A DNA stretch of 64,000 nt from the NCBI RefSeq assembly GCF_014648035.1, contig NZ_BMQI01000008.1:1-64000 (forward strand). The letters are read 5' to 3'. Below the pieces are notes generated by a model. It was given only the letters and a program-made list of their open reading frames with translations, ran no database searches and had not been told where the DNA came from. Of the stretch, positions 44,087 to 54,113 are shown piece by piece. Positions within the stretch are counted from its first letter, which is position 1. Each line of letters opens with the position of its first letter. Origin of the DNA: Shewanella algicola (GTDB lineage: Bacteria > Pseudomonadota > Gammaproteobacteria > Enterobacterales > Shewanellaceae). The position numbers and the translations under genes were made by a program.

Positions 44087-45941
44087 CCATACCATTCGAT
44101 TTAATTTTGTTTGCCAAAGACCCGTGCCGCTATATACACATTTATGCAATCAATATTTACACTTAGATAAACTTAATATCAGCATAGGCCGTGAGCAAAA
44201 CGCCGACACTGGCGCAATTTGTTATTTTATAGAAGCCTGTGCCCCTCAAGCCGAACTCGAGGAGTTGGCAGACAATATTGCTGAAGATTTCTTACTGTCT
44301 GTGTGGTTGCAGCACACTGAGATTAAACGCATTGATACCAAGACGGGCTCAACTAATGCTTTTGTTGTAAAACATCATAAAGGGTTGCCCTTGTCTTTTT
44401 GTCAGCATTGTCAGCCGCAATTTGGTGATAATCAACATCCGTTCTTTGGTGACATTAATTTGCCCTGTGAACACTGCAAAGGCCACTATAAACTCAGCCG
44501 TGAACTCAAATCGCTCACTAAAGCTGACATTGGTGCCATGGCAAACAGTTTGTTAGCCAGCAAGGAGCTTGTGTTACCCATGCTTGGGCTGCAATTAAGC
44601 TTATCGAGCAGTAAAGCCAGTTTGACTGATTATCAACAACCTAGAGTGTTAATTTGTAATCCTAACTCGCTTAATAGCCAATTTTGTGTCTCTGACAGCC
44701 AAATATTAGCATTATCGAGCATTGAAAAACCGTTATTAAGGGTAAGACCGTGTAGCGACCATCCTAATTTGCACGCCCCGTTATACGATATTCAGTTTGC
44801 TGAAAATCGGTTATTAGTGATTTTGTGTGAAACGCTGCGTCAAAAAGGCATTCATTGGGTATATGTAAATCAAGTAGATACAGTAAATCCACATATGACT
44901 CCACCATTAAGGCTGGCTGGTGTGGCACAATATTGGATACCCACATCTGAGTTACAGTCCGGAAAAATAGCGTTGCCAAGCAACCTCACCTGTTTACACG
45001 ATGAATACCACTATCAAACAGATCAACATAAGTTTTTAGCCAAAAGTACCGCCGATCAACTGCAATGGCAGGTTGTGAAGTTACATGAGCCTCAAACGCT
45101 ATGTGCAGCCCCTGACAACGCGACTCACATCAATTACAGTTTATGTGCATTGTCGGCAGGGTTATTACGCCACAATGAGCATGAGCATCATAACAAGACA
45201 CAGTATGTTAAAAATGCCGCTGTATTATATTTTAGTCGGCACCATGCCAGCCAAATTGTCACGGTTGATAGCCAAAGTGATGCGGAGTTATTTTTTCAGC
45301 TGCCTACGTTACCTAACAGCGGGTATGAGGTGTGCCACAGCTTATTAGATTCGCCTCAAAAAAACTTACTCGATAAATTTAAGCAATTACACCCCGCTGA
45401 ATATAACCAGCTACTTGACTTGCATTTTTCGGATAAAGACAGTGCATTAACACAATTAATGGCTGTGGCAGCAGCCATTATTGGTGCAGGCCAAATCAAT
45501 AGCCATCAAGGTAAGCCTGTGAGTGTGGCTGAACTTGCCGACCGATTTATTGCGTTAGCAATGTCATATCAAGACAATAATGCACCCAGAATTGATTTTC
45601 CGCTCACCAAAGGTATGGCCCATCGCAGCCTCAACTGGTGCAGAACATTAGGCTCGCTTATGAGCTTTAAACTGGCGGGCGATGTCAACTTAGCAAAACT
45701 TGCTTTTGCGTTTCATGACTCGTTTGCCGATTATCTTAGTAATTGGATTGAGCATGTGGATCAAAATGTTGGCATTAAACAATTGGTAGTCGCCGGCAGT
45801 GACTTTGCAAACCCGGTGCTTGCTGAACGAGTGCATTTACGTATTGGTAAAAACTATCCGTTGCAACTCAATCCACTATTGGATCTTGATGGGGTTAATA
45901 TTGCCATTGGTGGTCTGTATCTCAAACAACGCCGAGGATAA
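44073..45941 (+). CDS. Degenerate HypF-like protein
   Basis: About 622 residues (ATG at 44073 with GAGG upstream; ATG at 44052 is also possible). It has HypF traces in order: an N-terminal region possibly equivalent to the acylphosphatase domain, a zinc-type FCQHC and LPCEHCKGH pair spaced as in HypF, a long poorly conserved middle, and a C-terminus (VVAGSDFANPVLAERV, then LLDLDGVNIAIGGLYL) that parallels HypF's LCGGVFQN and NDGGIALGQLW. It lacks the YrdC core and the Kae1-type histidine motif that true HypF shows, so catalysis is unlikely. It sits between hyaD and hypF and may be a scaffold or chaperone for maturation. It is not the thioredoxin-like HyaE of E. coli. Confidence 0.6.
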   Translation: MSMRNHTIRFNFVCQRPVPLYTHLCNQYLHLDKLNISIGREQNADTGAICYFIEACAPQAELEELADNIAEDFLLSVWLQHTEIKRIDTKTGSTNAFVVKHHKGLPLSFCQHCQPQFGDNQHPFFGDINLPCEHCKGHYKLSRELKSLTKADIGAMANSLLASKELVLPMLGLQLSLSSSKASLTDYQQPRVLICNPNSLNSQFCVSDSQILALSSIEKPLLRVRPCSDHPNLHAPLYDIQFAENRLLVILCETLRQKGIHWVYVNQVDTVNPHMTPPLRLAGVAQYWIPTSELQSGKIALPSNLTCLHDEYHYQTDQHKFLAKSTADQLQWQVVKLHEPQTLCAAPDNATHINYSLCALSAGLLRHNEHEHHNKTQYVKNAAVLYFSRHHASQIVTVDSQSDAELFFQLPTLPNSGYEVCHSLLDSPQKNLLDKFKQLHPAEYNQLLDLHFSDKDSALTQLMAVAAAIIGAGQINSHQGKPVSVAELADRFIALAMSYQDNNAPRIDFPLTKGMAHRSLNWCRTLGSLMSFKLAGDVNLAKLAFAFHDSFADYLSNWIEHVDQNVGIKQLVVAGSDFANPVLAERVHLRIGKNYPLQLNPLLDLDGVNIAIGGLYLKQRRG

Positions 45942-45988
45942 CAAGTATCTTAGCCATAACTGACTTTATATAAATCGGTAATCACTCA

Positions 45989-48397
45989 ATGCAAATTACA
46001 GTATTTGTTAAAGGCATTGTACAGGGGGTCGGCTTTCGGCCCTTTGTTTATCGGCTTGCCTCAGAACTCAACTTATTTGGCACGGTACTCAATAATCACT
46101 TAGGCGTGACAATTGAATTACAGGGCCCGTCTGTTGCGATTGATTCATTTATCGATACATTGCAAAGCAGCCCGCCGCCCCTTGCCCGTATTGACCATAT
46201 TGAGCAAACAATTTGTAGCACTGAAATAAGTTTTAACTCATTTAGTATTATCGACAGCCAGATATTGCCTGGTGAGCATGCCAATGTGGCTGTTTCTGCC
46301 GACAAAAGTGTCTGCCAGGATTGTTTAGACGAGATAAACGATCCTAACAACCGTCATTATCATTACCCGTTTACCAACTGCACCAATTGCGGTCCACGCT
46401 ATACCATTATCAATGCACTGCCTTACGACCGTTGTAATACCGCTATGGCTAAGTTTGATATGTGCCCTGAGTGTGCGGCATCTTACACAGACCCGCTTAA
46501 CAGGCGCTACCATGCGCAGCCAGTGAGCTGTCCACAATGCGGGCCACAGCTACAATTAAGCGTGTTAGCATCGCAATTGACTACGTTATCAAACGATGAA
46601 TTAAGCCAATGTGATGTACTAGCGCAAACCGCCCAGCTCATTAAGCAAGGTGCCATTGTGGCCATTAAAGGCCTAGGTGGATTTCATTTAGTGTGTGATG
46701 CCACCAACGATGACGCCGTATCTTTGCTACGCCAACGTAAACATCGCCCAGCCAAGCCGTTAGCCATCATGGTAAAAGACCTAAACCAAGCTAGACAATG
46801 TGTGATGGCCAATCAAACCGAGTGGGACTTATTAAATAGCGCCGAAAAGCCCATTACCTTGCTAACCAAGTTACCGATTAACCCATTAGGTTTGAGTGAG
46901 CAATTGGCACCAGGCATTGATAGGCTTGGGGTATTTTTACCTTATACGCCATTGCATCATTTATTGATGCAACTCGTCGGTAATCCCATTGTTGCCACGA
47001 GTGCAAATCGAAGCGGCGAGCCCATTATTGGCGATAGCGCAGAGATTAAACATCATCTCGGCCATGTCGTTGATGCAATATTGGACCATAACCGGGCCAT
47101 TATTAATGCTTGCGATGATAGCGTGGTACAAGTGATTGATAACCAAGTTCAAGTGATCCGCTTAGCGCGAGGGTATGCACCACTCACCATTAATATTGAT
47201 GATGAACAGAGCGTTGGCTCACGACATGTGCTCGCAGTGGGCGCGCAGCAAAAAAATGCTGTCGCCTTTGGCTTTGATCACAACATGATATTGTCGCCCC
47301 ACATTGGTGATTTATTTAGCCTTGAGGCGCAGCAGTATTTTCATCAAAGTTTGGCCACCTTTACCCGCTTATATGACTTTAATCCAAGCCATGTCGTTCA
47401 TGATAATCACCCGCAATATGCGCCAAGCCAATGGGCTAAGGCGTATAAAGAACAACATGAATTACCCAGCAGTCAATGTGTTGGCATTCAACATCATTAC
47501 GCGCATGTATTGTCGGTAATGGCCGCGCACCAACACACTGATACGGTTTTTGGGGTGAGTTTTGATGGCACTGGGCTTGGCGATGACGGCACCTTATGGG
47601 GCAGCGAGGTGATGCTAGCCGACATAAATGGCTTTACTACCCTCGCCCATTTCAGTGAGTTTACATTGATTGGCGGTGAGCAAGCTATTAAGCAGCCAGT
47701 ACGCATTTTATTGGCACTGCTATTTGAGCATTTATCGCTTGAGCAGGTATTACGTTTGCCCATTAATGCGATTAATCATTTAGGCACGCAAACCGTGACT
47801 AATTTGCATCGGTTATGGGTAAACAACAGCCACTGTATTAAGTGCCGCTCGGTGGGTCGCTTATTTGATGCGTTGGCTGTTGGGCTTAATCTACTTGAGC
47901 AAAATGACTATGAAGGTCAGGCTGGTATGATGATTGAAACTGCGGCCAATCAATATTTACAACAAGACGCAGATCAAAACAGTCAGTTTAACACCACGAT
48001 AAGTGAGATTAGCTTATCGCAACATCGCGCCTCTAAAGCGCATAACAGCGATGTAATTCAGTGGCATAGCAGCCAATTTATGACTCAATTAGTGCTAGCG
48101 GCTCATCAACAAGACTCTGCGATAACAACAGTCCTCCTAACTCAACAACTATGCTGGCAATTTATGGTTGAAATAGCGGATAAGATTGATCGGGTGGCGC
48201 AAGATTATCGTGACTACCCGCAAGTATTATGTGGTGGCGTGTTTCAAAATAAAACCTTACTTAGTCAATGTTTAACGCTAAGTAAACGTGCTAATCATCA
48301 GGTATTAACCAGTCAACATGTGCCCATTAATGACGGCGGTATTGCCCTGGGTCAATTATGGTATGGCGTACATTGGTGGGCGCAAAAAAAACACTAA
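45989..48397 (+). CDS. hypF: Carbamoyltransferase HypF
   Basis: The 802-residue protein has an acylphosphatase domain (VKGIVQGVGFRPFVYRLA), two zinc clusters (CQDC, CTNCGP, CPEC, CPQCGP), a YrdC-like domain (AIKGLGGFHLVCDATND; KHRPAKPLAIMVKD) and a Kae1-like domain (HHYAHVLSVMAAHQ, FDGTGLGDDGTLWGSE). It transfers carbamoyl from carbamoyl phosphate via carbamoyl-AMP to the C-terminal Cys of HypE, the first step of cyanide ligand synthesis. Confidence 0.96.
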   Translation: MQITVFVKGIVQGVGFRPFVYRLASELNLFGTVLNNHLGVTIELQGPSVAIDSFIDTLQSSPPPLARIDHIEQTICSTEISFNSFSIIDSQILPGEHANVAVSADKSVCQDCLDEINDPNNRHYHYPFTNCTNCGPRYTIINALPYDRCNTAMAKFDMCPECAASYTDPLNRRYHAQPVSCPQCGPQLQLSVLASQLTTLSNDELSQCDVLAQTAQLIKQGAIVAIKGLGGFHLVCDATNDDAVSLLRQRKHRPAKPLAIMVKDLNQARQCVMANQTEWDLLNSAEKPITLLTKLPINPLGLSEQLAPGIDRLGVFLPYTPLHHLLMQLVGNPIVATSANRSGEPIIGDSAEIKHHLGHVVDAILDHNRAIINACDDSVVQVIDNQVQVIRLARGYAPLTINIDDEQSVGSRHVLAVGAQQKNAVAFGFDHNMILSPHIGDLFSLEAQQYFHQSLATFTRLYDFNPSHVVHDNHPQYAPSQWAKAYKEQHELPSSQCVGIQHHYAHVLSVMAAHQHTDTVFGVSFDGTGLGDDGTLWGSEVMLADINGFTTLAHFSEFTLIGGEQAIKQPVRILLALLFEHLSLEQVLRLPINAINHLGTQTVTNLHRLWVNNSHCIKCRSVGRLFDALAVGLNLLEQNDYEGQAGMMIETAANQYLQQDADQNSQFNTTISEISLSQHRASKAHNSDVIQWHSSQFMTQLVLAAHQQDSAITTVLLTQQLCWQFMVEIADKIDRVAQDYRDYPQVLCGGVFQNKTLLSQCLTLSKRANHQVLTSQHVPINDGGIALGQLWYGVHWWAQKKH

Positions 48398-48573
48398 CAA
48401 AAGAATACAAACTGCATGGTTTACAAGATTACTGCTGTGGAGCAGATCACATTTTTATCTTGATTTTGCGCTTGTTCACTTTGTTTTTATTAAAAACTGA
48501 CTTGCATCAAAGAATCCATGTGTAAGTTATCTGACACTAACACTAAGGTAAATCAGGTTTACAAGGAAATAAT

Positions 48574-49326
48574 ATGTGCAAAGATTGCGGCTGTTCTATC
48601 ACCCATGACGATGTGGGGCATCAACATACTCATGGCGATCATCATCATGGTCAACTACATAGTAATCCTCAATTAAACGACAAGAAGACCTTGGCGGTTA
48701 TCCATAAAATTTTGGATAAAAACGATATTGAAGCACAACACAACCGCGATCATTTTGCAGCTCAGCATGTCACTGCATATAACTTAATGAGTAGCCCTGG
48801 TAGCGGCAAGACCACCTTACTAGAATGCCTTCCCGAATACCTTAATCATAAATTCGCGGTGATTGAAGGCGATTTAGAAACCTCACGCGATGCCGACCGC
48901 TTAATTGCCAAAGGGATTAATGCGTATCAAATTCAAACAGGTTCAGCTTGTCACCTAGACGCCTTTATGGTGCATGGCGCATTACACCATATTGACCTCA
49001 ACCCCATCGACATTTGCTTTGTGGAAAACGTCGGTAACTTAGTGTGCCCCGCCAGTTACGATGTCGGCACCCATAAAAATATCGTCTTGCTGTCGGTACC
49101 AGAGGGCGATGACAAAATTGAAAAGTATCCGGTGATGTTTCGCCGCGCAGATGTGGTGGTAATTACCAAATCTGACTTACTGCCATACTTTGATTTTAGT
49201 ATTGAAGAAGCCAAAGCGCAGCTACAAAAGTTAAATCCTAACGTTGAGCTTTTTGTAGTTTCAGTGAAAAATTCTGATTCAATGAACGCCTTTGCGCATT
49301 GGATTACTAAAAACCTGGAGCGCTAA
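48574..49326 (+). CDS. hypB: Nickel-inserting GTPase HypB
   Basis: The 250-residue protein starts with the high-affinity nickel motif MCKDCGC, followed by a His-rich stretch (HQHTHGDHHHGQLH, residues about 17-31) and a GTPase domain with SSPGSGKTT and ITKSD. Cys and His of the dimer metal site lie in SACHLDAFMVH. It delivers nickel to the large subunit with HypA. It follows a 176-bp gap after hypF, so a second promoter is possible. Confidence 0.95.
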   Translation: MCKDCGCSITHDDVGHQHTHGDHHHGQLHSNPQLNDKKTLAVIHKILDKNDIEAQHNRDHFAAQHVTAYNLMSSPGSGKTTLLECLPEYLNHKFAVIEGDLETSRDADRLIAKGINAYQIQTGSACHLDAFMVHGALHHIDLNPIDICFVENVGNLVCPASYDVGTHKNIVLLSVPEGDDKIEKYPVMFRRADVVVITKSDLLPYFDFSIEEAKAQLQKLNPNVELFVVSVKNSDSMNAFAHWITKNLER

Positions 49327-49328
49327 CC

Positions 49329-49568
49329 ATGTGCTTATCAGTACCTTCAAAAGTTGTTGAAATACATGACGATGCCAGCGTTACAGTTGACACGCTAGGC
49401 GTGCGCCGTCGTGTGAGCAGTCATTTAATGACCGAACCGTTAACCGAAGGAGACTTTGTATTAATCCATATTGGTTTTGTGATGAATAAAATCGATGAGA
49501 AAGACGCACAACAAAGTCTCGATTTATACCAAGAAATCGTCGAAAAAATGCAATTGGAGTCAGAGTAA
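49329..49568 (+). CDS. hypC: Hydrogenase maturation chaperone HypC
   Basis: The 79-residue protein starts MCLSVPSKVV with the essential Cys2. It holds iron with HypD and brings the Fe(CN)2CO unit to the large subunit. It overlaps hypD by one base. Confidence 0.95.
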   Translation: MCLSVPSKVVEIHDDASVTVDTLGVRRRVSSHLMTEPLTEGDFVLIHIGFVMNKIDEKDAQQSLDLYQEIVEKMQLESE

Positions 49569-50695
49569 TGATCACCCTTAATGACTTCTATCAAGGGTTT
49601 CGAGACCCAAAAACGATTGGTCATTTAGCGGCGTTAATTCGCGAGCAGGCAGCGCAAACCACAGAGCAAATTAACATAATGGAAGTGTGTGGAGGCCATA
49701 CACATACCATTATGAAATACGGGGTATTGCAACTACTGCCTGACAACATTCGCTTTATTCACGGACCAGGTTGCCCAGTGTGCGTGATGCCAAAAGAGCG
49801 CATTGATCACGCGGCAGTACTTGCCAGTCAAGACGATGTTATTTTAGTCACCCTAGGCGATATGATAAGAGTGCCTGGTTCTATGGGGAGTTTGGCGGAA
49901 TTTCGATCTCAGGGTTGCGATATCCGCCCCATTTACGACCCTCTCGATACATTAAACATTGCCCGAGACAACCCAGATAAAACCGTGATCTTTTTTGCCA
50001 TCGGCTTTGAAACCTCCACCCCGATGACCGCTGCATTGATTGCCCAGGCGGAAGCGCAAAACATCCCTAACCTATTGTTTCATATTAATCATGTGCTGGT
50101 TCCCCCTGCCATCGATGCAGTAATGGCAGACAGTCGAGCTCAGGTCAATGCGTTTATTGGCCCGGCACATGTCAGCGTGATCAGCGGCGCTAAAATTTAT
50201 CAGCCAGCCGTCGACAATTACAACACACCTGTAGTGGTGTCTGGCTTTGAACCTGTCGATTTGATGGAGTCTATTTTACGCATTGTAAAACAAAAAGTGG
50301 CTGGCGAAGCTGTGCTAGATAATCAATACAGCCGCTCGGTGACCTATGAGGGTAACCTTGCAGCACAGCAACTGGTGGATACTTATTTTACCGTACGAGA
50401 CAGCTTCCGTTGGCGTGGACTTGGGCCAATCGCGCGCTCTGCGCTTACCTTAAAACCCGAATATCAACACCGAGACGCTGAACGTATCTACGTTGAGGTA
50501 CTACCTACAACTGAAATTGATGACCATAAAGCATGCCAATGTGGTGATATTTTACGTGGACTCGCTAACCCTAAGGACTGCAAAGTCTTTGGCCGAGGCT
50601 GTACACCACAAACGCCATTGGGCAGTTGTATGGTGAGCTCAGAAGGAGCTTGTAACGCTTATTATCGCTATGGAGAAGTACAAAATGGCAACTAA
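49568..50695 (+). CDS. hypD: Hydrogenase maturation factor HypD
   Basis: The 375-residue iron-sulfur protein has the conserved motifs VCGGHTHTI and HGPGCPVCVMP and C-terminal cluster cysteines (ACQCGDIL, GRGCTPQTPLGSC). With HypC it is the scaffold on which the Fe(CN)2CO group is built. It overlaps hypE. Confidence 0.96.
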   Translation: MITLNDFYQGFRDPKTIGHLAALIREQAAQTTEQINIMEVCGGHTHTIMKYGVLQLLPDNIRFIHGPGCPVCVMPKERIDHAAVLASQDDVILVTLGDMIRVPGSMGSLAEFRSQGCDIRPIYDPLDTLNIARDNPDKTVIFFAIGFETSTPMTAALIAQAEAQNIPNLLFHINHVLVPPAIDAVMADSRAQVNAFIGPAHVSVISGAKIYQPAVDNYNTPVVVSGFEPVDLMESILRIVKQKVAGEAVLDNQYSRSVTYEGNLAAQQLVDTYFTVRDSFRWRGLGPIARSALTLKPEYQHRDAERIYVEVLPTTEIDDHKACQCGDILRGLANPKDCKVFGRGCTPQTPLGSCMVSSEGACNAYYRYGEVQNGN

Positions 50696-51692
50696 AAAGA
50701 CTGTACAGCTAAGCCATGGTGGTGGCGGTAAAGAAATGAATCAGTTAATAACTGAGATGTTTTTTAAAGCATTTAATAACCCTATTTTAGCCTCACAAGA
50801 AGATGCCGCTAAATTAAACATGTGTGGCCATATCGCTTTTACGACTGACTCTTTCACGGTCTCACCACTTTTTTTTGCTGGTGGTGATATTGGCAAGTTA
50901 GCCATCGCAGGCACGGTGAATGACCTTGCGATGATGGCCGCTCAACCAGAATACTTAAGTTGCAGCTTTATTATTGAAGAAGGGTTTGCGCTTGATGACT
51001 TAAACACCATTGTGAGCAGCATGGCCGAAGAATTACATAAATCGGGTGCCAGAATTGTCTGCGGAGACACCAAAGTGGTGCCTAAAGGCTGTGCCGATGG
51101 CCTGTTTATCAACACTTCAGGTGTTGGGCGTATTTTAAACCCAAACATTTCGGCTAAACACTTACAAACAGACGACGCGATCATTGTCTCTAGAGACATA
51201 GGTCGTCATGGCGCAGCCATTTTAATGGCTCGTGATGGCTTGACACTTGAGTCATCTCTTTGCAGTGACTGTGACACCCTGTGGCCTATTGTCGAGCAAT
51301 TACTGGCTGCAAACATCAAAATCCACGCGATGCGTGATGCGACCCGTGGCGGTATTTCAGCGGTATTAAATGAATGGGCGGTAGCCTCCAATGTGGGCAT
51401 CAGTGTCGATGAAACCGCCATGCCTGTGTGCGATGAAGTCAAAGGCTTATGTGAACTATTTGGTTTTGAACCTTACGATTTAGCCAATGAAGGTACCTTT
51501 TTACTGTCGGTGCCAAAAGAGCTTGCCCACGGTGCCATAGAAGTGATGCAACGCTATGGCCATTGTGAACAGGCCGCAATCATTGGCCATGTCACCAAGA
51601 AGCAACCGGGAAAAGTGATTTTAAATACGCCTTGGGCAAGTAGCCGTTACTTGGATTTACCACAAGGTGAATTACTGCCAAGGATTTGTTAA
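50685..51692 (+). CDS. hypE: Hydrogenase maturation dehydratase HypE
   Basis: The 335-residue PurM-like ATPase ends in the tail PRIC whose Cys accepts the carbamoyl group and becomes thiocyanate. SHGGGGKEMNQLI and DDAIIVSRDIGRHG are typical. The ATG at 50685 is preferred, with GGAGAAG upstream; an ATG at 50670 would add five residues. It overlaps hypD by 11 bp and hypA by one base. Confidence 0.95.
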   Translation: MATKKTVQLSHGGGGKEMNQLITEMFFKAFNNPILASQEDAAKLNMCGHIAFTTDSFTVSPLFFAGGDIGKLAIAGTVNDLAMMAAQPEYLSCSFIIEEGFALDDLNTIVSSMAEELHKSGARIVCGDTKVVPKGCADGLFINTSGVGRILNPNISAKHLQTDDAIIVSRDIGRHGAAILMARDGLTLESSLCSDCDTLWPIVEQLLAANIKIHAMRDATRGGISAVLNEWAVASNVGISVDETAMPVCDEVKGLCELFGFEPYDLANEGTFLLSVPKELAHGAIEVMQRYGHCEQAAIIGHVTKKQPGKVILNTPWASSRYLDLPQGELLPRIC

Positions 51693-52036
51693 TGCACGAA
51701 TATTCGATTGTGATGTCGTTAATGGAACAATGTGAAAGCCTGGCGCAGCAACATCAGGCGCAAGGTATTGAACAGGTAGAACTTAAAATTGGCATTTTAA
51801 GTGGCGTAGAGCCGGCATTGTTAGCTCAAGCATTTGAAACCTTTAAGCTTGAAACCATTTGCCATAACGCAAAACTGGTGATGAATATTCAACCATTGGT
51901 GTTGCAGTGCCGCGATTGTGACCAACAGTCACAAGTGGATGAGCGCACCATTATCTGCCCTATTTGTACCAGTAATAATACCTTAGTCATTGATGGCGAA
52001 GACATGATGTTAATGCAACTGGTACTCGATACCTGA
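51692..52036 (+). CDS. hypA: Nickel metallochaperone HypA
   Basis: The 114-residue protein starts MHEYSIV with the nickel-binding His2 and has the zinc site CRDC (residues about 70-73) and CPIC. It delivers nickel with HypB. Its ATG overlaps the hypE stop as TAATG. Confidence 0.94.
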   Translation: MHEYSIVMSLMEQCESLAQQHQAQGIEQVELKIGILSGVEPALLAQAFETFKLETICHNAKLVMNIQPLVLQCRDCDQQSQVDERTIICPICTSNNTLVIDGEDMMLMQLVLDT

Positions 52037-52094
52037 CGTTATTAACCACACATACCGTAAAACAAAAAAGTGAACACAATAAAAGGACTACACC

Positions 52095-52259
52095 ATGAAA
52101 TACTTATCACTTGCCTTTATTCTTGCCGCTACTCCAACTCTTGCTATGGCACATGAGGGACACGGTGGTGTTGGATTATTTCATCACTTAATGGATCTTG
52201 CACCGGCCATTGTCTTGGTGGCTATTGTGGCGTTTATCTATTGGAAACGCAGCAAATAA
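52095..52259 (+). CDS. Small His-rich exported membrane protein
   Basis: ATG at 52095 opens 54 residues after AAAAGGA. A signal peptide (KYLSLAFILAATPTLAMA) is followed by the short His-rich stretch HEGHGGVGLFHH and a hydrophobic helix (LAPAIVLVAIVAFIYW) ending KRSK. It is the last gene before the operon terminator, 58 bp after hypA. The His pattern facing the periplasm hints at nickel or another metal, as in transport or storage for the hydrogenase. I do not recognise a named family. Confidence 0.7.
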   Translation: MKYLSLAFILAATPTLAMAHEGHGGVGLFHHLMDLAPAIVLVAIVAFIYWKRSK

Positions 52260-52280
52260 ATACGCGGCTAATTAATATAA

Positions 52281-52308
52281 AATAAGCCTTCCATTAGGAA
52301 GGCTTATT
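52281..52308 (+). terminator. Terminator of the hydrogenase operon
   Basis: AATAAGCCTTCC pairs perfectly with GGAAGGCTTATT around ATTA. Confidence 0.85.
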
Positions 52309-52335
52309 GTGTGGTCTGTTATCCACGAAAGTGGT

Positions 52336-54093
52336 TTAGAACATCTCAGCAGGCATGGCCATAATAGACTTATCACCTTGATTAACTTGTGATAAATGAT
52401 ATTGAGATTTAGACAACAATTTGTCCATATAAAAATCTGCTACATATTGCTTTTGCGCCGCAAAAGTCGTGTCTTCATGGCCACTAGCTTTATCTGCCAT
52501 TAATAACCAGAAGTAACCATAAAGAGCATAACCAAAGGCATCTAAAAAGTCGACCGCACATGAGTTAACCAGTGCAGGTTGTTCATGTTTATTGTCATTG
52601 ATGTAATTCGCAGTAGTCAATAACTCAGCAAACACATTGCTTACTGTCGCTTTATGATCGGCATTAGCTTGAGTTAACTCAGCGAGACCCGCGTTCACGT
52701 CTGCCACAAACTCAGTCAAGGTTGCGACATTGTCACCTGTCACTTTACGGCCTAAAAAGTCAATGGCCTGAATACCGTTAGTACCTTCATAAATTTGTGC
52801 AATACGGGTATCACGCACAAACTGCTCAATACCGGTTTCACGTATATAACCATGGCCGCCAAACACTTGTTGTCCCATCACTGTGGTATCTAGGCCGCGA
52901 TCGGTTAAAAATGCTTTTGATACTGGCGTTAACAAACCAACATAACGAACAGCTTTAGCTTGCACATCATCGCTGGCGTATTTGGCTAGGTCTAACTGCT
53001 TACCGGTATACACAGACAGTGCACGGCCCGCTTCAGTCAAGGCTCTGATAGTAAGTAACATTCTGCGCACATCGCCATGCACAATAATAGGATCAGAGGT
53101 AGCCCCTGTTGGTGACCCCGCAGCAGCGACACCTTGAAGACGCTCTTTAGCGTAATCGCTGGCCATTTGATAAGCCGCTTGGCCGTTGCCTAAACCTTGT
53201 AAGCCAATGGCTAAACGTTCGTAGTTCATCATAGTGAACATGCACACTAAACCACGAGCTGGACGGCCAATGAGATAACCTACGGCATTGTCGTAGTTCA
53301 TTACACACGTTGCAGAGGCTTTTAGGCCCATTTTGTGCTCAATTGAACCGACAGTAACGCCATTAGCTTCACCAAGGCTGCCATCGGCATTAACACGGAT
53401 TTTAGGCACTAAAAATAATGAGATACCGTTAGAGTCTGGTAACTTGGCTAACACTAAATGAATCACGTTTTCTGCTAGGTCGTGATCGCCGCCAGTGATA
53501 AAAATTTTATTACCGGTAATTGAATAACTACCATCTTCTAATGGCTCGGCTTTAGAGCGAATGCCACGTAAATCTGAACCCGCGTGCGGCTCGGTCATGT
53601 CCATGGCACCAGCCCACTGGCCGGAATATAAATTAGGTAAATAGGTTTGTTTTAACTCATCTGTTGCATGGGCATTGATACACAGCGCCGCACCTGCTGT
53701 AAGCGAGTTATAAAGCGTGAAAGAGTTACAGGTGCTGTAGCCCATTTCGTCGACTAACACACCCAACATTTTAGGCATGCCCATGCCGCCAAAATCAGCT
53801 TCGCCGCATAAACCCACCCAGCCACCTTCAGCAAACTGGCTATACGCTTCTTTAAAGCCATCTGGTGTAATGATGTCATTACCGCTATGTACCACGCCTT
53901 GCTCGTCGCCATTGCGATTTAAAGGTTGCAGTAGATCACGGCTAATTTTGGCTGATTCATCTAAAATAGCTAACGCAGTATCCATGTCTACCGTTTCTGC
54001 CATTGCTGGAAGTTGCTGCCAGGTTGTTGGCGCATCAAAAACGTTTTCTAGCAAGAATTGCATGTCTTTTAATGGGGCTTGATATGGATACAT
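52336..54093 (-). CDS. Acyl-CoA dehydrogenase, DmdC-like class
   Basis: The 585-residue flavoenzyme has the N-terminal extension YPYQAPLKDMQFLLENVF typical of the long acyl-CoA dehydrogenases that include DmdC, the FAD motif TEPHAGSDL, and the region QIYEGTNGIQAIDFLGRKV that holds the catalytic Glu. A C-terminal extra domain follows. It oxidises an acyl-CoA to enoyl-CoA; substrate unknown. A PsrA-like palindrome lies just upstream, which suits fatty-acid control. Confidence 0.88.
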   Translation of the reverse strand: MYPYQAPLKDMQFLLENVFDAPTTWQQLPAMAETVDMDTALAILDESAKISRDLLQPLNRNGDEQGVVHSGNDIITPDGFKEAYSQFAEGGWVGLCGEADFGGMGMPKMLGVLVDEMGYSTCNSFTLYNSLTAGAALCINAHATDELKQTYLPNLYSGQWAGAMDMTEPHAGSDLRGIRSKAEPLEDGSYSITGNKIFITGGDHDLAENVIHLVLAKLPDSNGISLFLVPKIRVNADGSLGEANGVTVGSIEHKMGLKASATCVMNYDNAVGYLIGRPARGLVCMFTMMNYERLAIGLQGLGNGQAAYQMASDYAKERLQGVAAAGSPTGATSDPIIVHGDVRRMLLTIRALTEAGRALSVYTGKQLDLAKYASDDVQAKAVRYVGLLTPVSKAFLTDRGLDTTVMGQQVFGGHGYIRETGIEQFVRDTRIAQIYEGTNGIQAIDFLGRKVTGDNVATLTEFVADVNAGLAELTQANADHKATVSNVFAELLTTANYINDNKHEQPALVNSCAVDFLDAFGYALYGYFWLLMADKASGHEDTTFAAQKQYVADFYMDKLLSKSQYHLSQVNQGDKSIMAMPAEMF

Positions 54094-54113
54094 AGGGCTC
54101 TCTTAAAACGAAT

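Noticed and set aside
44073..45941. E. coli-type HyaE
   Set aside because: HyaE of E. coli is a small thioredoxin-like protein; this is over 600 residues with HypF traces.
48480..48573. FNR site before hypB
   Set aside because: Only a TTGCATCAA half-match is seen, without the second half-site.
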